Part shown: piece after piece, positions 27,914 to 36,416 of the stretch
Layout: each line of letters starts with the position of its first letter
Numbering within the stretch: the first letter of the stretch is position 1
Assembly: GCF_007744675.1 (NCBI RefSeq)
Contig: NZ_CP036269.1
Coordinates: 7,633,917 to 7,697,916, forward strand
DNA length: 64,000 nucleotides
Direction: 5' to 3'
DNA from: Gimesia alba
Lineage (GTDB): Bacteria; Planctomycetota; Planctomycetia; Planctomycetales; Planctomycetaceae
Translations under genes and position numbers: made by a program
The notes under the pieces: generated by a model
Databases searched by the model: none
Told to the model about the DNA's origin: nothing
Seen by the model: the letters and a program-made list of their open reading frames with translations, nothing else

Positions 27914-28984
27914 ATGGCACAACCGGAACCAAATCAAAAGCGTGTGAGTCGATTCCGCTGGGTGTGGCGGGGAGGCGGGTTGACAGTGGTTCTGTGGCTG
28001 GTTGTGTATTCGACTTTGGTATTCATGAACGACCGAGCTTTGCAGAAGCTGGAAGCGATTGATGAATCGATACAATACAGAACCAGTCCGGGTATGCTTC
28101 TGAAACTGCTCCCATTGAGGTGGCGTTACCATCTGTCAGAAACGGTGGGGTATCAACGGCTTCGTCCCTTTGAAATTGTGACAGAAATCAATGCGAATTC
28201 CAGCAGAATTACTGATAACAATCTTGATCTGTTGTCTGCATTTAAAGATCTGGAGGTACTCGATCTTGCTGAAACAAGAATCAGTGACGCCGGACTGGTT
28301 CATCTCCAGGGACTTGCGAATCTGGAGGAGATTAATCTATCTGAAACGGCGACCACAGATGCGGGATTGATCTACCTTCAAAAATTGAAGCAACTGGAGA
28401 GACTCTATCTGGTAGGAACCGGGATCAGCGACAAAGGTTTGGCACAGCTCAAACAAGTTGATTCATTGGAATTCCTGGGACTCGCTAATACTCAAGTGAG
28501 TGATGCGGGTCTGGTTCACTTGCAGGAACTTACGAAACTGGGATATCTCGATCTCACAGACACAAAAATCACGGATACCGGCCTATTCCACCTGCGAGGA
28601 TTAACAAATATCATTACGCTCTTTTTGGAGAAGACCCCGATTTCAAATAACGGTCTGATTCATCTGAAAGAGATGAAAAATCTTTTCTGGCTCAATTTAG
28701 ATGATACTCAGGTCGGTGATGCTGGCTTGGTACATTTACCAGGTCTGAAGGGTTTGGGGCAACTCTATCTCGATAACACTCAGATTACTGATGCCGGTCT
28801 GGTGCATCTGCAGGGACTTTCACAACTCGAATGGCTTAATATTGAGAACACACAGGTCACTGATGCCGGATTGAAGCACCTGAAAGGTCTCTCAAAGCTA
28901 CAATACTTGCAGTATGATGGAACACAGATCACGGAAGCAGGTATTGATCAGCTCCGCGAGTCGCTACCGGGATTATCTGAATAG
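27914..28984 (+). CDS. membrane-anchored leucine-rich repeat protein 2 of the array
   Basis: A 356-residue paralogue with the shared start MAQPEPNQKRVSRFRWVWR, a membrane helix at about residues 21-40, a conserved juxtamembrane block (TSPGMLLKLLPLRWRYHL and RLRPFEIVTEI), and about 10 LRRs of 24 residues (ISDAGLVHLQGLANLEEINL and its relatives), ending in a capping-type tail (ITEAGIDQLRESLPGLSE). It begins 33 bases after the radical SAM gene with a GAGGT-type ribosome site. The number of repeats differs from the other array members, as expected of repeat expansion or loss. It is presumably exposed outside the cytoplasm. Confidence 0.87.
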   Translation: MAQPEPNQKRVSRFRWVWRGGGLTVVLWLVVYSTLVFMNDRALQKLEAIDESIQYRTSPGMLLKLLPLRWRYHLSETVGYQRLRPFEIVTEINANSSRITDNNLDLLSAFKDLEVLDLAETRISDAGLVHLQGLANLEEINLSETATTDAGLIYLQKLKQLERLYLVGTGISDKGLAQLKQVDSLEFLGLANTQVSDAGLVHLQELTKLGYLDLTDTKITDTGLFHLRGLTNIITLFLEKTPISNNGLIHLKEMKNLFWLNLDDTQVGDAGLVHLPGLKGLGQLYLDNTQITDAGLVHLQGLSQLEWLNIENTQVTDAGLKHLKGLSKLQYLQYDGTQITEAGIDQLRESLPGLSE

Positions 28985-29040
28985 CTGGCCGAAACTGAAT
29001 TGGAATTTTTCGCTGACTGTTTCCTGCTGGAGCGTAACTT

Positions 29041-30234
29041 ATGACTCAACCCGAACTGAATCAGAAACGCGTGAGCCGTTTTCACTGGCTGTGGCGGTCG
29101 ATCCTGGGCATGATTTTGCTGGGCCTGGTTCTGTTTATTGTTTCAGCGGCGCAGCACGCGCAGGCGATTCAACAATTGCAGGCGAATCATTCAATCTCTG
29201 TGTCAACTGAGCCTGGTATGTTGCTGGATGTTTTGCCCTGGTCCTGGCAGCGCTGGCTTACGGACAAGCTGGGGAAAGAAAGACTGCTTCCCTTGCAGGT
29301 CGTGACCGCAATCCGCATACAGTCTGTCCCTTTCTACGTGGAAAATGGTGACCTCTCTGCTGTCACCGACATCAGTAAAATCAACTTCGCCAGCATTGGA
29401 GAGTTCAAACATCTGAGAGAACTCGACCTCAGTAATAACCGAGTGACAGATGCCGAATTATTTCATCTGAAAGGTCTCGCAAACCTGGAAATACTGGAAC
29501 TTTCCTCTACACAGGTGAGCGATGCCGGGCTCGTTCATTTGAAAGACCTGACAAAACTGCAAGCATTGATGCTTACCGACACCCAGGTCAGTGACGCGGG
29601 ACTGTCTCATCTACAAGGCCTGTCCCATTTATATCTACTAGATCTTTCCGGCACGCAAGTTACTAATCATGGCTTGAAGTATCTGAAAAGGTTGAAGAAG
29701 TTAGGCTGGCTACATCTCGCCGGTACCCGGGTGGGGGATACCGGTTTGAGCCATCTGAAAGAACTCGTTCAGTTGACGGACATTGATTTTTCCGAAACTG
29801 CGGTCAGCGATGCCGGTCTGATTCACTTAAAAGACCTCGCCAGTCTCCAGAGTCTGGATCTGAGCGAAACCCGGGTGAGTGATGAAGGATTAATTCATTT
29901 ACAGTTTCACACCCAGCTCGAAGATCTTTTTTTGAACAATATGAGTGTGAGTGATACCGGGCTGGCTCAACTGAAAAATTTGGTGAATCTGACGGTACTG
30001 AGTCTCAACAACACAAGCATTACTGATTCCGGACTGAACCACTTGCAGGGATTGAGCAATTTGATCGTACTTGAAATCGAGAATACGCGCACGAGCGACG
30101 CCGGATTACTCCCTCTGCAAAGCCTTAAGAAATTGAGTACGATTAACAGAAATGGAACACAAATCACACCAGCCGGCTTTGCTCGACTTCAGAAATATTT
30201 ACCCGACCTGACTGATGAAATAACGTTTTTTTGA
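29041..30234 (+). CDS. membrane-anchored leucine-rich repeat protein 3 of the array
   Basis: A 397-residue paralogue starting MTQPELNQKRVSRFHWLWR, with a membrane helix at about 21-40, the juxtamembrane block (VSTEPGMLLDVLPWSWQRWL and RLLPLQVVTAI), and about 11 LRRs. Compared with the others it has an insert before the first repeat (a section around VPFYVENGDLSAVTDIS). It begins 56 bases after LRR gene 2 with no terminator visible between them, supporting one transcript. The repeats share the consensus VSDAGLVHLKDL with neighbours at DNA level. Confidence 0.87.
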   Translation: MTQPELNQKRVSRFHWLWRSILGMILLGLVLFIVSAAQHAQAIQQLQANHSISVSTEPGMLLDVLPWSWQRWLTDKLGKERLLPLQVVTAIRIQSVPFYVENGDLSAVTDISKINFASIGEFKHLRELDLSNNRVTDAELFHLKGLANLEILELSSTQVSDAGLVHLKDLTKLQALMLTDTQVSDAGLSHLQGLSHLYLLDLSGTQVTNHGLKYLKRLKKLGWLHLAGTRVGDTGLSHLKELVQLTDIDFSETAVSDAGLIHLKDLASLQSLDLSETRVSDEGLIHLQFHTQLEDLFLNNMSVSDTGLAQLKNLVNLTVLSLNNTSITDSGLNHLQGLSNLIVLEIENTRTSDAGLLPLQSLKKLSTINRNGTQITPAGFARLQKYLPDLTDEITFF

Positions 30235-30352
30235 TGCCTGGTTCTGGCTGTGCTGGAACGGGAGTATGCCCCTGATTGTAAATGCAGACGTATATCTCTG
30301 TCGGGTCAAAATTGCGAAACGACAGAGACACCAGTTTATAGGGAGCGAGAAA

Positions 30353-31393
30353 ATGGAACAGCCAGAGTCGATCCAAAAACCACCCAGTCGATTCCGCTGG
30401 GTCTGGCGCTTGCTTGGAGTAGCGATCCTGATCTGCCTGATAGTGTTTAGCGTATCTGGAGTACAGAATGGTCGGGCGATTCAACAACTGGAATCAAGTA
30501 AGTCTTTTATGCTAACGACTGAACCGGGTTGGTTGATGAGCAAGATGCCATATTCCTGGCAGACCTGGATTCAGTACAGCGCAGGAGATGAAATTCGTGC
30601 TGCTTTCCTTAATGTGATAAAGGTAAATTGTATTCAATATGGGGATGACGATGAGCTTACCGAAGCAGATCTCGCCAGCATTGGTCAATTGAAAAGTCTG
30701 AAAATCCTGGATCTCAGTAATTCCCTGATCACGAATGCAGGTTTGTCACATATCCAAGGACTCCATAACTTGGAAGAACTTGTACTCGAACGAACATCCA
30801 TCAGCGATGCCGGTCTGTTTCACCTGAGAAATCTGAAGAAGCTTAAGACACTTTACCTTTTGGAATCTGAGATTGGAAATACCGGCCTGAGTCATCTGAA
30901 AAACCTGACAGAACTGACAACTCTTAACTTAAGTGAAACAGCGGTCAGTGATGCTGGTCTGGCCCACTTGAAAGGGCTTGTGAATCTGAAGGTCCTTTCT
31001 CTGGATATAACTCACGTAAGTGATCGTGGACTGGTTTATTTAAAAGGACTCCCGAAACTGGAGAGCCTCGATCTCTTTGGGACCCAAGTGAGTGATGCAG
31101 GGCTGGTTCATTTGATCGGACACCAGAATCTGCTGCTTCTCACTCTTGCAGATACTCAAATCAGTGATCAGGGGCTGGTTCATTTGGGAAAACTGAAAAA
31201 TCTGTATGATTTGGATATTCGATATACAAAGATCAGCGACGCTGGTCTGAGCCATCTACGGGAACTCAAGAACCTGACAAATTTAATGTGGGATAGTACA
31301 AACATTACTGATGCCGGTTATGCCCGACTCCAGGAGTCTTTACCCAAACTGTCTGACACATGGCAACCCCATCCCTCTTATCCTATATTTTAA
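30353..31393 (+). CDS. membrane-anchored leucine-rich repeat protein 4 of the array
   Basis: A 346-residue paralogue. I place the start at ATG 30353 because the residues from there (MEQPESIQKPPSRFRWVWR) align with the starts of LRR genes 2 and 3 and because a GGGAGCGAGA ribosome site lies just upstream; a longer open frame from 30266 adds 29 unrelated residues. It has the membrane helix (about 21-40), the juxtamembrane block (TTEPGWLMSKMPYSWQTWI) and about nine LRRs, with the closing segment ITDAGYARLQESLPKLSD. About 30 bases beyond its stop lies the remnant of a fifth LRR start fused to a radical SAM fragment. Confidence 0.85.
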   Translation: MEQPESIQKPPSRFRWVWRLLGVAILICLIVFSVSGVQNGRAIQQLESSKSFMLTTEPGWLMSKMPYSWQTWIQYSAGDEIRAAFLNVIKVNCIQYGDDDELTEADLASIGQLKSLKILDLSNSLITNAGLSHIQGLHNLEELVLERTSISDAGLFHLRNLKKLKTLYLLESEIGNTGLSHLKNLTELTTLNLSETAVSDAGLAHLKGLVNLKVLSLDITHVSDRGLVYLKGLPKLESLDLFGTQVSDAGLVHLIGHQNLLLLTLADTQISDQGLVHLGKLKNLYDLDIRYTKISDAGLSHLRELKNLTNLMWDSTNITDAGYARLQESLPKLSDTWQPHPSYPIF

Positions 31394-31421
31394 GGGATCG
31401 GCTCAATTCGGAGAATAACCA

Positions 31422-31629
31422 ATGCCTCAACCCGAACCGAATCAGAAACGTGTTCGTCGTCCATTATCTGCTGGCACCAATTGCGGAGCGATCATTGATT
31501 AATGTGAGTGTCTCCATCACAGAGCTTTATGTGCAGCTGAAACACAGGTTGGACCAACCACTGCCGCCGTTAGACTATGCACAGTTCAAACCGCCGACGA
31601 CCGGCAAGGGGCAACAGTGGTTGTTTTGA
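31422..31629 (+). pseudogene. chimeric remnant: LRR gene start joined to radical SAM gene 3' half
   Basis: At 31422 a start codon opens MPQPEPNQKRVRRP, matching the N-termini of LRR genes 2 and 3, but this frame stops after 26 codons. About 45 bases in (near 31465), in another frame, the sequence becomes LLAPIAERSLINVSVSITEL, matching LLASMAQRDLIHVSVSITTL of the intact radical SAM enzyme, and then skips to the end LDQPLPPLDYAQFKPPTTGK plus GQQWLF, which is almost identical to the intact C-terminus. About 120 codons of radical SAM and the whole body of the LRR gene are missing. This is a decayed LRR-radical SAM cassette, so the pair was duplicated before. No ORF here can make a working enzyme. 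Confidence 0.8.
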
Positions 31630-31653
31630 GAAAAATCGTTATTCGTTTTGCAC

Positions 31654-32346
31654 TTATGATGCAAACCAGAGCCGCATTAGCGCGGTCACGGCATGGGGAC
31701 GTTCCATAGGAGACATATGGCCGCACTCCTCAATAACAGTGAGCCTGGCTTTTGGAATCTGTTCAGCGATAAAGGGAAGTTCGCCGGGTGGAAACAGGTC
31801 ATCCTGTCGGCCATCCACCACCAGTGTCGGACAGGAAATTTTTGATAACAGAGCCTCGGTTGGATAATCATCAATCATCGCCTGCACTTGATTCAGATAA
31901 CTGTCAGAGGAAAACCCTTTGAGCATCTTTTGTAGTGGCTCAACCAGTTCCTGGTCCTCCATTCGGTCCCGAAAGATGATGTTTTGCAAATTGGCATCCA
32001 GTGATTCGCTGAGCAGGTTCTTTTTGATATTGGCCTTAAAAATTTCGAGGAGCCCGATATGTTCAGGATTGTTTCGGGAGAGCGTATTGAGCAGCATTAA
32101 TTTCGAGACGCGTTCGGGAGCTGTCGCCGCAATCACCTGCGCCAACCAGCCTCCATACGAGTGTCCCGCCAGATAAAACTGTTCGGGTGCTTGCTCCAAA
32201 AATGCATTCACCAATTCGGACCGGCTCAGGGCCTGATCCATAACAGTCACATGAACATTCAGCTGATCTTCCAAATGCTGCACCTGATGCTGCCAGTTGA
32301 CCTCGGTACTTCCCAGGCCGGGCAGGAGAATCAGAGTTTCTTTCAT
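31654..32346 (-). CDS. alpha/beta hydrolase
   Basis: A 230-residue single-domain hydrolase of the alpha/beta fold. The oxyanion region is LILLPGLGS near the start, the nucleophile elbow is LAGHSYGGWLAQ with Ser in GHSYGG, the acid is probably an Asp of VVDGRQDDLFPPG, and the catalytic His lies in EECGHMSPMERP, all at normal positions. It has no signal peptide, so it is cytoplasmic. Substrate unknown. It is on the opposite strand to the LRR array and converges on its pseudogene, 24 bases away. The metallopeptidase gene lies upstream on the same strand with a 22-base gap, so they may share a transcript. Confidence 0.9.
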   Translation of the reverse strand: MKETLILLPGLGSTEVNWQHQVQHLEDQLNVHVTVMDQALSRSELVNAFLEQAPEQFYLAGHSYGGWLAQVIAATAPERVSKLMLLNTLSRNNPEHIGLLEIFKANIKKNLLSESLDANLQNIIFRDRMEDQELVEPLQKMLKGFSSDSYLNQVQAMIDDYPTEALLSKISCPTLVVDGRQDDLFPPGELPFIAEQIPKARLTVIEECGHMSPMERPHAVTALMRLWFAS

Positions 32347-32368
32347 CAGTTTTCCTTTTCTTATGCTA

Positions 32369-33118
32369 CTACGGAACCGGCCCCCAGATTTTCACCAGTA
32401 ATTCGAACATCTTTGGATCGTGCGTTTGCAGTTCGGCGCGGACGAAGGGGTAGAAATCGTTGACGCCGAAGTAGGCTTCGGTTGATTCAGCAAAATATTC
32501 TTTGTGATTGTTTAAGCCGTAGTGCCGTACTTTTTTGCCGGTATGCACCAGCACACTCTCGTAGATGCCTTTCTCTTTCGCTTCATTGAATGTCGCGACA
32601 ATATCGGCCTGATCGAAACTTAACACCTGATCGTGAAAGGCGTGTGCCAGTTCGTGCAGCACAACATACGGATGCTGCGCCCACATGTTGCGGGCCATGA
32701 GTTGTCCGGCGACCGGGATGTGTACGTGCTTCGCCAGACGGGGATCGTGACCGTTGGCCACCAACCAGCCTTTGCTGGGGTGATACTGCATCCGGTCCAG
32801 TTTCGCGTGTTTCAAATCAATCCAGATCCGCACCTCCTGTAACTGTGCGACACGTTCTTTCGGCACAATGTACTTGACCCGTTGCAGATGATTCGCCAGA
32901 GCCGCCAATGCACTTTTGCCCGCTTCGGCATGCTCGGGCGCGAGGAGCTGCGGATCGACGTCTACCGTCCAGCCCTCGATTTTCTGTTCGACCGGATCAT
33001 AAAACTGCGGCGTGTCTTCTGCCTGCAGCCGGCCGCAAAGTGACAGAGTCACGCAAAATAGAGTCAATAACCCAAGCCGTGCGTGCGACCATTTTAAGTT
33101 CGGGTGGTGATATAACAT
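32369..33118 (-). CDS. secreted HExxH zinc metallopeptidase-like protein
   Basis: A 249-residue exported protein with an N-terminal signal-like stretch (hydrophobic core around residues 16-30, likely cleavage near LQA-EDT). The zinc-binding helix is VVLHELAHAFHDQ (His155, Glu156, His159), and the downstream NNHKEYFAESTEAYFG supplies the third ligand, probably a Glu. This HELAH plus distal Glu layout resembles gluzincins such as the anthrax lethal factor-like (ATLF) families found in bacteria. It probably cleaves proteins or peptides outside the cytoplasm. A ribosome site is not obvious. The start matches the first ATG. Confidence 0.8.
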   Translation of the reverse strand: MLYHHPNLKWSHARLGLLTLFCVTLSLCGRLQAEDTPQFYDPVEQKIEGWTVDVDPQLLAPEHAEAGKSALAALANHLQRVKYIVPKERVAQLQEVRIWIDLKHAKLDRMQYHPSKGWLVANGHDPRLAKHVHIPVAGQLMARNMWAQHPYVVLHELAHAFHDQVLSFDQADIVATFNEAKEKGIYESVLVHTGKKVRHYGLNNHKEYFAESTEAYFGVNDFYPFVRAELQTHDPKMFELLVKIWGPVP

Positions 33119-33321
33119 ATTGATCCTCTATCACTTAAGAGCAGGTGTCATCTAACGCTTCGATTGTAACGGTTCAAACGACCCAGGGGAACGATGAAAA
33201 CTCATAAGGCGTATTCTATAAAAGGAGTCCCAGAGATTTCCCCTCTGGTATTTGTAAAATGAACGGTTAGAATTAAAGGACACATTCACTTCTTATCAAT
33301 TCCCGATCAGCTCGATGACTC

Positions 33322-34332
33322 ATGAATACGAAATCACAATCAGCTTGGAAACGTTGGCTGCCGTGGCTGGTCCCCTTACCACGCGGGATGTTTGATAAAC
33401 CACAAACCGGGAAACAAATGCTCGTTTATTATCTCTGGCGGGTGTCCGCATTTTATGTACTCCTGCTGATTCTGTTGATGCTTGCACAACGCTGGCTCAT
33501 CTATCAACCCACGCGGGTCACCTCTTTATCCGTCGATCTGACCAATTCCCCCTTCGGTGTGATACATGAGATTTCCACCAAAACGGAAGACGGTCTCGAT
33601 CTGAAAGGCTGGCATTTTCTGGCAGGGCAAGTCGCCTGTCATGATCGAGCAGGCTGTGACGCGGAACTGGCGAAAGGACGTCCGGTCGTGATCCTGCTCC
33701 ACGGTAATGGCGGAAACCGTCTGCACCGCGTCGAGACTTGTCGTCTGTTGGCCAGTCTCAATCTGCATGTGTTTGCCTTCGACTATCGCGGCTATGCGGA
33801 AAATCCGGGGAGCCCCAGTCAGGCCGGTTTACTCAACGACGCCCGCGCTTTCTGGAAGTACGCCGTCCGCGATCGCAAGGTCGATCCATCCCGAATTATT
33901 CTGATGGGAGAATCGCTGGGAGGCGGCGTCGCAACGTTACTCGCCAGCGAACTCTGCCAACAGAAGACGCCCCCCGCGGGGCTGATGCTGCGTTCCACAT
34001 TCAGCTCGATGGCCGATGCCGCCTCGTTTCATTATCCCTGGGTGCCCGTTTCCTGGTTGCTCTGGGATCAGTATCCGAGCCAGTCTGTGATTTCCAATGT
34101 GGTCTGTCCGGTGCTCGTCATTCATGGCACGAAAGACCAGATCGTTCCTCATTCACTGGGGAAAAAACTGTTCGACGCTGCCTCCCCGGCCTCCACGACC
34201 GGCATCCCCAAACAGATGGTCTCGATCGAGCAGGGCAGCCATAACGGTTTAATCTACGAGGCGCGAGGCACACTCACCACGGCTTACGCGCAATTCTCAC
34301 AACAAATATTCGCACCGACGTCCGCTGAATAA
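33322..34332 (+). CDS. membrane-anchored alpha/beta hydrolase
   Basis: A 336-residue protein with an N-terminal cytoplasmic segment and one membrane helix (about residues 44-60), then an alpha/beta hydrolase domain. Key motifs are VVILLHGNGGNRLHRV (oxyanion), YRGYAENPGSPSQAGL, the nucleophile elbow LMGESLGGGVATLL (Ser in GESLGG), VLVIHGTKDQIVP (Asp) and QGSHNGLIYEA (His). This is the ABHD13/BEM46-like pattern. A Cys pair in ACHDRAGCDAE in the loop before the first strand could form a disulfide, in keeping with an exported domain. Substrate unknown. Confidence 0.9.
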   Translation: MNTKSQSAWKRWLPWLVPLPRGMFDKPQTGKQMLVYYLWRVSAFYVLLLILLMLAQRWLIYQPTRVTSLSVDLTNSPFGVIHEISTKTEDGLDLKGWHFLAGQVACHDRAGCDAELAKGRPVVILLHGNGGNRLHRVETCRLLASLNLHVFAFDYRGYAENPGSPSQAGLLNDARAFWKYAVRDRKVDPSRIILMGESLGGGVATLLASELCQQKTPPAGLMLRSTFSSMADAASFHYPWVPVSWLLWDQYPSQSVISNVVCPVLVIHGTKDQIVPHSLGKKLFDAASPASTTGIPKQMVSIEQGSHNGLIYEARGTLTTAYAQFSQQIFAPTSAE

Positions 34333-34530
34333 TCTCGGTATTCAACGCACGCTTTGCTGCAGTTAACAATTGTGCGAGTTTGATTTTTTCGCCGTTTTTA
34401 CGGAATCAATGGGTGAAAGAACAGCAGCCGCTCAGTTAAACTGAAAGGGTCACGCGTCGATTCAAGAACGCTGATTAGACTCAAACATTCCCCGCGCCAC
34501 TGAAACCAGATCCATAGAGACCCACACGCC

Positions 34531-36081
34531 ATGAATAATTTACCACATCACACCGACGGCTCCCGCCTCACACAGTTTTTTATTAAACCTGCCCTGGTTC
34601 TATTGTTGCTGGCAACGACCGGCGGACTGATGCCGGCAGCTGTTTCCGCAGGAGAACTTCGTGCCGGTGCCGCGAAGGTGGATATTTCCAATCGCAATGT
34701 ACCAGTGAATGATCCGCTGTACGTGAAAGCGCTGGTGATTACGGACGGCCAACAGACGGGTGTCATCGTAGGCGTTGATGCGGTGGCCATCGGTGAAATC
34801 GGTTCCATCACCAACGAGTACCTGAGCAACGTTCGTTCGCAGATTGAAAAAATGCTGAACATCAAACCCAAAAACATCATGATCAACGCCAGCCACTGCC
34901 ACGGAACTGTCTGCAAGGACGTCGAACAGCGGACGATTCAGGCGATCAAAGCCGCGGCCAAAAACCTGGTCCCTGTGAAAGTCGGAGTGGGCGTCGGACA
35001 CGAAGACCGCGTGCAGGAAAATCGTCGTCTGTTTCTAAAGAATGGCAAAGAAGCCGACGTCCGCCATGCTTATGCACTCCCCCCCGATGAAGCAGTCGCC
35101 AAAATCGGTCCGATAGATCCCGAGATCGGCATTCTGAAACTGGAAAAAGAGAATGGCGAGACACTCGCCGTCGTCTACAACTTCGCCATGCATCCGATTC
35201 AAGGGGCTCCCAGCAAAGGCAGCACCGCCGACGTGAGCGGTTTCGCTTCACAGGTCATTGAAGACAATCTAAGCGACGGTGCCATCGCCGTGTTTGTACA
35301 AGGCTGTGGCGGCGATATTAACCCGGTGCAGTATAAAGACGTCAACAATCCCCGCGACGCCGAGACGCTGGGCAACCTGCTCGGGCTCAGCACGCTGAAA
35401 GCGATCAAAAATATTAAATGCACCGACGCAGGTTCCTTAAAGGTGATGAACGAAACGCTGACGCTCCCCCGTTCCAATAATGCAACCCGCATCGCCGCTT
35501 TGGAAAAAGAGCAGGAGCAGCTGGTCAAAGCGCTACAGGGAACGAGCCTGAACCTGAAAACATTCTTGCCGTTGATTGTGAAGTACAAACTCTATGAGAA
35601 ATACCCATCGTATTACTCGCACCGTTATCTGCTCGATGAAAAACTGGGACGTGACGACCTCAAAAAACTCGACGAGGAGAACCGGGCCAACATGGAACGC
35701 TACATTAACAACGTCTACAAGATGGAGCAGATGACGCGCAACAATGCCAATCTCAGACTGCTCAACAAACATCAGACCCGCAACCAGGCGGCGGGCAAAA
35801 CGCTCGACGTCGAAGTATTTGGCATCAAAGTCGGCGATTTCCGCATGATCACGTTCCCTGCAGAACTGACGGTCAACATCGGCCTGAACATCAAGAAGAA
35901 ATCGCCATTCGAAAACACGTTCGTCGCTGGCTACACCAACGGCTACAACTACTACGCCCCCACGGCAGAGCAACTCAAAAACGTGGGCGGCGCCCAGGAA
36001 GACAGCGACTGCATGCTGGCCCCTGAATGGCAGGCGATTTTTGAAAGTAAAGCGCAGGAAATGATCAAAGCGCTGAAGTAG
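34531..36081 (+). CDS. secreted neutral/alkaline ceramidase N-domain-like protein
   Basis: A 516-residue exported protein (signal core around residues 15-38, cleavage near VSA-GEL). It resembles the N-terminal catalytic domain of neutral ceramidases: the opening RAGAAKVDISNRNVPV, the zinc motif INASHCHGT, VVYNFAMHPIQGAP and FVQGCGGDINPVQ, in that order, match the family. True ceramidases hydrolyse the amide of ceramide; in planctomycetes most relatives have no proven substrate. It lacks the full C-terminal immunoglobulin-like domain of large ceramidases, being shorter than the usual 650-780 residues. Copy D of the palindrome lies 44 bases after the stop. Confidence 0.87.
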   Translation: MNNLPHHTDGSRLTQFFIKPALVLLLLATTGGLMPAAVSAGELRAGAAKVDISNRNVPVNDPLYVKALVITDGQQTGVIVGVDAVAIGEIGSITNEYLSNVRSQIEKMLNIKPKNIMINASHCHGTVCKDVEQRTIQAIKAAAKNLVPVKVGVGVGHEDRVQENRRLFLKNGKEADVRHAYALPPDEAVAKIGPIDPEIGILKLEKENGETLAVVYNFAMHPIQGAPSKGSTADVSGFASQVIEDNLSDGAIAVFVQGCGGDINPVQYKDVNNPRDAETLGNLLGLSTLKAIKNIKCTDAGSLKVMNETLTLPRSNNATRIAALEKEQEQLVKALQGTSLNLKTFLPLIVKYKLYEKYPSYYSHRYLLDEKLGRDDLKKLDEENRANMERYINNVYKMEQMTRNNANLRLLNKHQTRNQAAGKTLDVEVFGIKVGDFRMITFPAELTVNIGLNIKKKSPFENTFVAGYTNGYNYYAPTAEQLKNVGGAQEDSDCMLAPEWQAIFESKAQEMIKALK

Positions 36082-36124
36082 TGCTGGTTCAAACAGGAAC
36101 CCTTTTTCATGTCAGGGCAACTTC

Positions 36125-36201
36125 TGAGCGGTACGGCGCTAGCCGCCGTTTTTGTGTTAGGGTTCCTGTATCAAAAACGGTGGCTAGCGCCATTCCGCTC
36201 A
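36125..36201 (+). repeat. 77-bp palindromic repeat, copy D
   Basis: Same 77-base structure and orientation as copies A and B: outer arms TGAGCGG/CCGCTCA, inner arm GGCGCTAGCC/GGCTAGCGCC, third arm CCGTTTTT/AAAAACGG. It lies 43 bases after the ceramidase-like gene. The remaining roughly 215 bases to the next gene contain nothing recognised. Confidence 0.9.
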
Positions 36202-36416
36202 CTTTAATACTGTCACCTTAGAAATATTTCGCACGGTTTCGCTGTTAGCATCCTGCTCGCTGCGCTCGGAGAAGTGATGAATCATCTTATCTCGTTCCTC
36301 GGTCTGAAACATTCCTCGAATATGAATTTTCATGCAAACAGATAGACAATGAATGCCCGATCTGGTTTCTATCCACCGGGTGGAAGGCCATATTTTTTTC
36401 TCGGGAGCGTTCGGGG

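Noticed and set aside
30266..30352. Earlier start of LRR gene 4
   Set aside because: The 29 residues do not match the other array starts, while the ATG at 30353 does and has a ribosome site.
25463..31393. Repeating 72-base DNA units, considered as a CRISPR or satellite array
   Set aside because: The units are in-frame LRR codons, vary in sequence, and have no spacers or Cas genes.
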